Source: Alloyangia pacifica
Lineage (GTDB): Bacteria; Pseudomonadota; Alphaproteobacteria; Rhodobacterales; Rhodobacteraceae
Reading direction: 5' to 3'
NCBI RefSeq assembly: GCF_020524285.1
Contig: NZ_JAIVKX010000002.1
Span: forward strand, 558,001-622,000
DNA length: 64,000 nucleotides
How positions within the stretch are numbered: position 1 is the stretch's first letter; every line of letters starts with the position of its first letter. The notes beneath the pieces were generated by a model that saw nothing but the letters and a program-made list of their open reading frames with translations, was not told the origin of the DNA and ran no database searches. Position numbers and translations under genes: made by a program. This document shows, piece after piece, positions 58,092-64,000 of the stretch.

Positions 58092-58120
58092 ATGTAAAGG
58101 AAATGATTGTGTCTTATCAA
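58092..58120 (-). promoter_or_regulatory. Promoter candidate of the DUF3422 gene
   Basis: -35 TTGATA (58120-58115), 17-nt spacer, -10 TTACAT (58097-58092), within a local AT-rich patch that also contains TTAATTAA. Confidence 0.45.
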
Positions 58121-58219
58121 TTAATTAACGGAATACATTCGTATACTGGGTGAAGTGCCACAGGTTACCGCTATCGCGCATTGCTGCGACGCGCAGTGTG
58201 CGCCGGCCGCCCCGCAATG

Positions 58220-58912
58220 TCAGCCGCGCCCGGCCCGGATCACCTCGGGCAGCGAGATCGCCAGCAACGCGCCGGCACAGAGCGGGAAAAGCCAATAGCC
58301 CGCCGCGCCGAAGAGCACCGCACCGAGCACACCACCGGCGGTGAAACTGGCCAGCGTCAGCGCGTGGAGCCGCAGCTTCGGAAGCGCCGCGCGCCGCGTC
58401 TCGGCGTCCGCGGCCAGCGCCGACAGCCCGATGCCGATATCCGTGGCCATGCCAGAGACATGGGTGGTGCGCACCCGGGCGCGCGAGATCATCGTGGTCA
58501 CCGCGTTCTGCAACCCCATCACGAAGCTCAGCACGATAACCAGAAACGCCTGCTCCATCCCCGGCCAGAGCGCCAGCGCAATCCCCAGGAGCAGCACGAA
58601 GACCCCCTCCGCCGCGATGGCCAGCGCGTAGATTGCCCGGACCCGCCGCGCCTCGCCGATGCGGATGACCAGCGCCGCCAGGGCGGCGCCGCAGATGAAG
58701 GCGACGACCAGCCCGGCAAAGGACAGCGCCAGCCGCAGCGCGCCGTTCGCCAGATGGTCGGCAAGGGCCGAGATATTGCCGGTCATATTGGCGGTGAACG
58801 AGCCGGCGATGAGGAAGCCCACGGCGTTCAGCGCCCCCGAGATCGAAGACAGCAGCCCGGCCAGCGACAGATCGATGGCCCCGGTTCGATCGTCGCCCAC
58901 CCGGATCAGCAT
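58220..58912 (-). CDS. YoaK/DUF1275-family membrane protein
   Basis: 230 residues, about six membrane helices. [35 protein letters not shown] and [20 protein letters not shown] with [10 protein letters not shown] are the DUF1275 pattern. Possible small-molecule transporter; role unproven. Start at the ATG 58912. Confidence 0.88.
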   Translation of the reverse strand: MLIRVGDDRTGAIDLSLAGLLSSISGALNAVGFLIAGSFTANMTGNISALADHLANGALRLALSFAGLVVAFICGAALAALVIRIGEARRVRAIYALAIAAEGVFVLLLGIALALWPGMEQAFLVIVLSFVMGLQNAVTTMISRARVRTTHVSGMATDIGIGLSALAADAETRRAALPKLRLHALTLASFTAGGVLGAVLFGAAGYWLFPLCAGALLAISLPEVIRAGRG

Positions 58913-58993
58913 GGCGCACCCTTTTTACCTTGCACGACAAGGAGCTTAGGACGCTTCGCGCGGCGCGGCAAAGCCCCGTTTCGCGCGCGCCAA

Positions 58994-59026
58994 AGAAAAA
59001 GGGGCGCAGCCGCGCGGCCCCGCCCC
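58994..59026 (-). terminator. Terminator candidate of lipA
   Basis: Minus strand GC-rich hairpin (outer GGGGC / GCCCC, inner GCCGCGCGGC) followed by TTTTTCTTTG, about 45 bp after the lipA stop. Confidence 0.6.
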
Positions 59027-59070
59027 CAATTCATCCTTGCCAAGTTGCCCGGCTTTGCGCCGTCGTCAAC

Positions 59071-60021
59071 TCAGCCGTTTGCCAGCTTGGCTTCGCGCGC
59101 GTCACGCAGGCGGGCGAAATCGTCACCGGCGTGGTAGCTCGAGCGGGTCAGCGGCGTCGCCGAGACCATCAGGAAGCCCTTGCCGAACGCGGCCTTCTCG
59201 TAGGAGGCGAACTCGTCGGGCGTGACGAAACGGGCGACGCGGTGGTGCTTCGGCGTCGGCTGCAGGTACTGGCCGATGGTCAGGAAGTCGATGTCGGCGG
59301 CGCGCATGTCGTCCATCACCTGCACGACCTGCTGACGCTCCTCGCCGAGGCCGACCATGATGCCGGACTTGGTGAAGATATGCGGGTCCATTTCCTTGAC
59401 CCGCTGCAGCAGGCGCAGCGAGTGGAAGTAACGCGCACCGGGGCGCACTTCGGGGTAGAGGCCGGGCACCGTCTCGAGGTTGTGGTTGAACACGTCGGGG
59501 CGCGCCTCGACCACGGTCTCGAGCGCGCCGGGCTTGGACTTCAGGAAGTCCGGCGTCAGGATCTCGATGGTGGTCTCGGGCGAGCGGTGACGGATCGCAC
59601 GGATGGTCTGGGCGAAATGCTCGGCGCCGCCATCGTCGAGGTCGTCGCGGTCCACCGAGGTCACCACCACGTGCTTCAGCCCCAGCTTCTGCACCGAGTC
59701 GGCCACGCGCCCGGGCTCGAAGACGTCGAGCGTGTCGGGGCGGCCGGTGGCGATGTTGCAGAAGGTACAGCCGCGGGTACAGATGTCGCCCATGATCATC
59801 ATGGTGGCGTGACCCTGGCTCCAGCACTCGCCCACATTGGGGCAGCCGGCCTCTTCGCAGACGGTCACCAGGCCGTGCTCGCGCATGATGCGGCGGGTCT
59901 CGTTGTAGCCCGCGCCGCCGGGCGCCTTGACGCGAATCCAGTCCGGTTTCTTGGGCTGGGCATTGTCGGGCCGATGCGCCTTCTCCGGATGGCGCTGCGC
60001 CGGGATCTTCAGGTCTCGCAA
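59071..60021 (-). CDS. lipA: Lipoyl synthase
   Basis: 316 residues. Radical-SAM enzyme that inserts sulfur into octanoyl-protein, needed for the lipoyl domains of PdhB and PdhC. First cluster motif [12 protein letters not shown] and radical-SAM [10 protein letters not shown] are intact; C-terminal TRSSYHAG supplies the serine ligand to the auxiliary cluster. The usual N-terminus [18 protein letters not shown] begins right after a TTG at 60021 with GGGGGA upstream, so TTG is preferred to the in-frame ATG at 60087. Confidence 0.96.
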   Translation of the reverse strand: MRDLKIPAQRHPEKAHRPDNAQPKKPDWIRVKAPGGAGYNETRRIMREHGLVTVCEEAGCPNVGECWSQGHATMMIMGDICTRGCTFCNIATGRPDTLDVFEPGRVADSVQKLGLKHVVVTSVDRDDLDDGGAEHFAQTIRAIRHRSPETTIEILTPDFLKSKPGALETVVEARPDVFNHNLETVPGLYPEVRPGARYFHSLRLLQRVKEMDPHIFTKSGIMVGLGEERQQVVQVMDDMRAADIDFLTIGQYLQPTPKHHRVARFVTPDEFASYEKAAFGKGFLMVSATPLTRSSYHAGDDFARLRDAREAKLANG

Positions 60022-60312
60022 AGCGTTTCCCCCGCGATGTGGGTCAGGTTGCCCCGGAAGATAGACCTCTTCGGGACGAGGTTCCACCCCAGGCTCCGGA
60101 TCGGTCCCCCACCGGGACCGACACCGGGACTGAACATGTCGGACTCTCCCCTACGCCCATCGCGCCCGAAGCGCAATTCCCGAGCATCCCGCGCCGCTTT
60201 TGTCCGCGCGCCTTCCGCGACGGCGCTCTTCTGCTTGCGCCCGCCGCGCCGCGCTCCTATCCCCACGTCAGGGAGGAGACCCGAATTTGCAAGTTCCCGA
60301 AAGGACACCAGA

Positions 60313-60861
60313 ATGAGAACCGGCGTCGCGCTTCCCAATGTCACCTTCCGTACCCGCGTCCGCGACGAGTCGATCGAGGGCCCGAACCCCTTCCGCTGGC
60401 AGGACATGACCACGGCGGATTACTTCAAGGGCAAGCGCGTGATCCTCTTCTCGCTGCCCGGCGCCTTCACCCCGACCTGCTCGACCTACCAGCTGCCGGG
60501 CTTCGAGAAGAACGCCGAGACCTTCCGCGCACACGGCATCGACGCGATCTACTGCATGTCGGTCAACGACAGCTTCGTGATGAACCAGTGGGCCAAGTCG
60601 CAGAACCTCGAGAATGTCTCGGTCATCCCCGACGGCTCGGGCGAGTTCACCCGCCGCATCGGCATGCTGGTGAACAAGGACAACCTCGGCTTCGGCATGC
60701 GCTCCTGGCGCTATGCGGCGATCATCAACGACGGCGTGGTCGAGGCGTGGTTCGAGGAGCCCGGCCTGTGCGACAACCACGGCGAGGATCCCTACGGCGT
60801 GTCGAGCCCGGAGAACCTGCTGGAGTACCTGGCGAACGCAAAGGCCGAAGCGGCGGCCTGA
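60313..60861 (+). CDS. Peroxiredoxin (Prx5-like / AhpE-type glutaredoxin-dependent)
   Basis: 182 residues. Active-site segment LFSLPGAFTPTCSTYQLPGF with the peroxidatic Cys, then WRYAAIINDGVVEAWFEEPG and a second Cys in GLCDNHGEDPYGVSSPE. Reduces hydroperoxides. Start MRTGVALPNV at 60313. A perfect terminator follows. Confidence 0.93.
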   Translation: MRTGVALPNVTFRTRVRDESIEGPNPFRWQDMTTADYFKGKRVILFSLPGAFTPTCSTYQLPGFEKNAETFRAHGIDAIYCMSVNDSFVMNQWAKSQNLENVSVIPDGSGEFTRRIGMLVNKDNLGFGMRSWRYAAIINDGVVEAWFEEPGLCDNHGEDPYGVSSPENLLEYLANAKAEAAA

Positions 60862-60883
60862 GCCCTTCGCTGAATCTGATGCG

Positions 60884-60914
60884 GAAAGCGGGCCCATGTG
60901 GCCCGCTTTTTTTT
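60884..60914 (+). terminator. Intrinsic terminator of the peroxiredoxin gene
   Basis: AAAGCGGGCC-CATGT-GGCCCGCTTT, perfect 10-bp stem, then eight T. Confidence 0.9.
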
Positions 60915-60983
60915 CATGTCCCGTGCGCACCATCGCCGGAAAACAAGCGCCCCGAAACAAGCCGGCGCCGCCGGGCGCAGCTC

Positions 60984-62060
60984 TCACCCCGCGATGCGCA
61001 CCAGGTGGTTGTCCCAGGCCACATCGGCGCGGCGCAGCGGCGTCGGCGTCTCGCCCTTCACCAGGATCAGCCCGCCCAGCCCGTCGCTGGCCATGTAGCC
61101 GCCCTCGTGCGTCGCCAGCCCGCAGACATCCGTGCGCGACACCGCCCCGAGAAACGCCCCCGTCTCCGAGAAGCGGTGCATCCGCCCGCCGCGCGGCGAG
61201 GTGATGGCGATCTCGCGCCCCTCCCCGGCAAAGGCGACGCTGCCCGCGTAGCCCTGCATCACCAGCTCGTCGCCGAGCGGCGCCTCGCAGAGCACCGGCG
61301 CCTCGCCGCGGCGGTGCAGACCGAGCAGAGGCGTCGCCGCGCCCTCCTCGCCCTGCCACTGCATGCAGAAGCCCACCAGCCCGTCGGGCCGCAGCGCGAG
61401 GTGGCGGATCGAGTTCTCGTGCAGCTCCGGCTCCAGCTCGACTTTCTCCAGCAGCGTGCCATCGAAGCCGACGTAGGAGAGGTTCGGCTGCATGGTGTCG
61501 GTGTTGAGCTTTGTGCGATCAAAGGCGTCGGTCTGGATGCCGCCGTTGGCGATCACCAGGCTCTGACCGTCCGGCATCAGCCGCAGCTCGTGCGGGCCGA
61601 GACCATGCGTCGGGAAATCCGAAACGCGCGTGTAGCCGGCCTCTACGTCCCAGATGCCCACGCGCCCCGCGCTGCCCTCGGCGACCTGCTCGGAGGTGAA
61701 GAGTACCGTGCCGTCGGCGGAAAAGGCACCGTGGCCGTTGAAGCTGTGGCCCTGCGGCGCGCTCAGCTCGTGCAGCACCTCGCCGGAGATGCAGTCGATG
61801 ACCAGCGCATAGGTGCCGGGACGGCGGGCAAAGCCCACGGCCTCGGCGCGGGTCGGATGGGCGCAGGCGGCGTGGCCGCGCGCCGGGAGCGGCACGCGGA
61901 AGGCCTCTTCGCCGCCCTCCCGCAGGCCGACCAGAACGAAGCTGCCGTCGCCCTGCTTGGCCGCGGCCAGATAGGTGGGATCGCCCACCGCCGCCCAGCC
62001 GGTCGCGGGGGCGGCGGACGCAGCCAGAAGGCTGGCCAGGAAAGTGCGTCTCGTGGTCAT
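60984..62060 (-). CDS. DUF1513-family exported protein
   Basis: 358 residues. N-terminus TTRRTFLASLLAASAAPATG is a Tat-type signal (R-R-x-F-L). The body is a beta-propeller-like repeat (GHSFNGHGAFSADGTVLFTS, GLGPHELRLMPDGQSLVIAN, ENSIRHLALRPDGLVGFCMQ) with conserved H-x-x-x-x-D positions. Function unknown; always found with imelysin and DUF1111 genes, as here. Starts 14 bp after the imelysin gene. Confidence 0.88.
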   Translation of the reverse strand: MTTRRTFLASLLAASAAPATGWAAVGDPTYLAAAKQGDGSFVLVGLREGGEEAFRVPLPARGHAACAHPTRAEAVGFARRPGTYALVIDCISGEVLHELSAPQGHSFNGHGAFSADGTVLFTSEQVAEGSAGRVGIWDVEAGYTRVSDFPTHGLGPHELRLMPDGQSLVIANGGIQTDAFDRTKLNTDTMQPNLSYVGFDGTLLEKVELEPELHENSIRHLALRPDGLVGFCMQWQGEEGAATPLLGLHRRGEAPVLCEAPLGDELVMQGYAGSVAFAGEGREIAITSPRGGRMHRFSETGAFLGAVSRTDVCGLATHEGGYMASDGLGGLILVKGETPTPLRRADVAWDNHLVRIAG

Positions 62061-62074
62061 GGTCTCATTCCCTC

Positions 62075-63082
62075 TCAGTCGCCGTCGCCGGAGTTGAAGC
62101 CCGGCTGGATGCCGAGGCGTAAGCCGATTTCCAGTTCCAGCGCATCGCTCAGGGCGCGCACCTGCTGTTGCAGGATCTCGACGTGCAGCCGCTCGGACGG
62201 ATCGTCGACGGCCTGGAAGCTCGGCTCCTCGACCCGCTCGGCCAGCTCGTAGAGCCGGTCCAGCGCGGCCTTGCTCTGCGGCAGGTCCCAGTCGGCGAGC
62301 GCCGCGGCCATATCGTAGGCGCCCTTGGAGTCCTGCAGCACGTTGCGCAGGCTGCGGCCCGAGCGCCAGGCCTCGGCGCGGGTCGGGCGCGGCCGCTCGA
62401 AGGTGCCGAGGGGGCGGCCGAGGCGGGTGTCGGCGGTGAACTCGAGCCCCGTGAGGATCTGCGTGTAGAGCGCCCGCACCGCCTCGTCCTCGCCCATGTA
62501 GGTGGCATTGCCCTCCTGCCCGGCGGTGCGCAGCACGTCGGCGAACTGCTCCTCCCAGCCGGCATCCAGCGCCGCGGCCTGCCGCGCGAGATCGCGGGTC
62601 ATGGTCTGCACCAGCGTGCAGGCGTAGCTGCCAGGCTCGTAGTCCCAGAAATCCGGATCGTAGAGCATGAACTCCAGCGGGTAGAGCCCGCGCGCGGCGA
62701 TCGAGACATCGGCATAGGCCACCGGGTCGCGGCCGACCTCCTCCTCGCCCGTGATCAGCCGGGTCAGCGTCTTGGGGGTGAAGCCGCGGCTGTCGGGCCA
62801 GAAGGCCACCGGCAGCGCGCCGGTCTCGGAAGGGCCGATGTGGATGTCGGCCACGGCGTTCCAGCGGTCGAAGGCGTGCATCCAGGGCTCGCGCAGCGAG
62901 GCGGCGGTGCAATCGGCCTGTGCCGCACCGGCCAGCGTCTCGGTGGCCTGGGCGAAGCCCGCGAAGCCGGGGAGGATATGCGCGCTCAGGGCCTCGGGCA
63001 CCCCGGCCTGCGCGGGCGCGGCCAAAGGCGCAACGAGCGGCGCGGCGAGCAACGCGGCGCAAAGGGTCAGGCGATATGTCAT
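62075..63082 (-). CDS. Imelysin-family exported protein (M75, iron-related)
   Basis: 335 residues. Signal peptide about 1-26 (APAQAG). Two helical bundles with WMHAFDRWNAVADIHIGPSE and YPLEFMLYDPDFW. The family's G-x-H-x-x-E motif reads GLYPLE, so the His is Tyr here. Members are periplasmic or outer-membrane proteins linked to iron uptake. Its ATG directly abuts the stop of the upstream DUF1111 gene. Confidence 0.9.
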   Translation of the reverse strand: MTYRLTLCAALLAAPLVAPLAAPAQAGVPEALSAHILPGFAGFAQATETLAGAAQADCTAASLREPWMHAFDRWNAVADIHIGPSETGALPVAFWPDSRGFTPKTLTRLITGEEEVGRDPVAYADVSIAARGLYPLEFMLYDPDFWDYEPGSYACTLVQTMTRDLARQAAALDAGWEEQFADVLRTAGQEGNATYMGEDEAVRALYTQILTGLEFTADTRLGRPLGTFERPRPTRAEAWRSGRSLRNVLQDSKGAYDMAAALADWDLPQSKAALDRLYELAERVEEPSFQAVDDPSERLHVEILQQQVRALSDALELEIGLRLGIQPGFNSGDGD

Positions 63083-64000
63083 TTACAAACTCTCCAGATA
63101 CCGGATCAGCGCCGCGCGGTCCGCCGGCACCATGGAAACCACCTTGTCGCGCTGCGTTTCGGCCTCGCCGCCGTGCCAGAGGATCGCCTCCAACAGATTG
63201 CGGGCCCGTCCGTCGTGCAGGAAGGTGGTGTGGCCGCTCACCCGCTGGGTGAGGCCGATGCCCCAGAGCGGCGCGGTGCGCCATTCGCGCCCGGTGGCGC
63301 GGCCCTCGGGGCGGTGGTCCGCCAGCCCCTCGCCCATGTCATGCAGCAGCATGTCCGAATAGGGCCAGATGAGCTGGAAGCTCTGCTCCGGCTGGGCGTC
63401 CAGCCGGTGGGTGACGAATTTCGGGGTGTGGCAGGCGGGGCAGCCGGTCTCGTAGAAGACGCGCTTGCCGTGCAGCACCTGCGGGTCATCCACGTCGCGC
63501 CGCGCGGGCACACCGAGGTTGCGGCTATAGAAGGTCACCAGTTCGAGCGCCGCCCTGTCCGCCTCGAAGCCGCCGCGCTCGGGATCGTCGCCGCCGGGCG
63601 CTTCGCGGCAGGCGGTCTGCGCCGGGGTGCAGTCGCCCCAGACGTCCGGATGCAGCGGGGTCGAGATGCCGATGTCGCTGGCGAAGGCCGCCGAGGATTG
63701 CTCGCGCACCGTCGCCATGCCGGCCTTGTGGCCGAAGCGGCCCAGCATCGGCGCGTCATGCTCCAGCGACCAGACCACCGCGGCGCGGCCCGAGATGCCG
63801 TCACCGTCCGCATCCTCGGGGTCGGCCAGCGCGAGGATGTCCCGCGCCGGGATCGCCTCGAGCAGGCCGAGCCCGATCATCTGCGGCGCGACGCGCGGAC
63901 TAAGCATGGCCGCCTCGCCGAGCGGGCCATAGGCGAGGTCGGCGGCGGCATAGCTCGGCACGCGCAGCGAAGCCCGCTCGCCGCCCGAGAGCGGCACGTC
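63083..64000 (-). CDS. DUF1111-family di-haem c-type oxidoreductase, N-terminus outside the window
   Basis: The last 305 residues are visible; the start lies beyond 64000. One c-type haem motif CPACH (ETGCPACHTPKF) is present, plus IPARDILALADPEDADGDGI and a C-terminal LHDGRARNLLEAILWHGGEA region. These are features of the DUF1111 thiol-oxidoreductase-like family, whose second haem motif is expected in the missing part. First visible gene of the DUF1111-imelysin-DUF1513 set. Confidence 0.88.
   Translation of the reverse strand, partial: DVPLSGGERASLRVPSYAAADLAYGPLGEAAMLSPRVAPQMIGLGLLEAIPARDILALADPEDADGDGISGRAAVVWSLEHDAPMLGRFGHKAGMATVREQSSAAFASDIGISTPLHPDVWGDCTPAQTACREAPGGDDPERGGFEADRAALELVTFYSRNLGVPARRDVDDPQVLHGKRVFYETGCPACHTPKFVTHRLDAQPEQSFQLIWPYSDMLLHDMGEGLADHRPEGRATGREWRTAPLWGIGLTQRVSGHTTFLHDGRARNLLEAILWHGGEAETQRDKVVSMVPADRAALIRYLESL

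Noticed and set aside
59123-59827. Second protein inside lipA
   Set aside because: Out-of-frame shadow; the radical-SAM cysteines lie in the lipA frame only.

Overview
The window is GC-rich, densely coding alphaproteobacterial chromosome. A complete gene transfer agent (GTA) cluster syntenic with that of Rhodobacter capsulatus, a pyruvate dehydrogenase operon whose E1-beta carries a lipoyl domain, and a CckA-type hybrid kinase all point to Rhodobacterales, probably the Roseobacter group. That placement is inference; no rRNA or tRNA gene was recognised here.

Layout. 0-10.6 kb: end of an A-type Fe-S carrier gene (+), recA with an SOS promoter (-), a sulfotransferase-like gene (+), cckA (-), a guaB / MBL hydrolase / RsmB-like methyltransferase chain (-), a GNAT/FemAB-like gene (+) and two overlapping cyclophilins (-). 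10.7-16.8 kb (+): pgk, a FtsB/DivIC-like gene, and pdhA-pdhB-pdhC with promoter, candidate operator and terminator. 16.9-21.1 kb: exported arylsulfatase (-), MFS transporter (+), cysE (-).

21.2-35.5 kb (-): the GTA cluster, g1 to g15 in canonical order with no visible break: small and large terminase, portal, g3.5, prohead protease, capsid, adaptor, stopper, tail terminator, tail tube, g10, g10.1, short tape measure, distal tail, hub, peptidase and the ~1300-residue baseplate protein. No integrase, repressor or att site is present, so this is a domesticated particle locus and not a prophage. Its control region (35.27-35.6 kb) holds a sigma-70-like promoter, two upstream 17-bp direct repeats, a strong intrinsic-terminator-like hairpin about 20 nt after the predicted start, and a 73-codon leader ORF ending in four pentapeptide repeats and overlapping the g1 start codon by ATGA. 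A hairpin repeat element sits between terminase and portal. The same window carries cckA, whose phosphorelay controls GTA expression in R. capsulatus, with a CtrA-like site just upstream.

35.6-45.4 kb: aminotransferase, TfoX-C-like protein, Pmp3 peptide and DUF4112 protein (+), ndk (-), ABC-F ATPase, MarC and a membrane aspartic protease (+), a Crp/Fnr regulator, holC and pepA (-). 45.5-53.1 kb (+): envelope operon lptF-lptG-lptD-surA-like-pdxA-rsmA with overlapping starts and stops. 53.3-64 kb: mltG-fabF, a glycosyltransferase-like gene, DUF3422, YoaK/DUF1275 and lipA (-), a peroxiredoxin (+), and a putative iron-related operon DUF1111 / imelysin / DUF1513 (-) that runs off the right edge.

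A family of interspersed hairpin elements (core GCGTATTT...AAAGAGAAGAAG with GC-rich side blocks) occurs at least six times between genes, including one perfect 23-bp inverted repeat. Two unrelated short tandem arrays lie at 12.47-12.56 kb and 42.77-42.84 kb.
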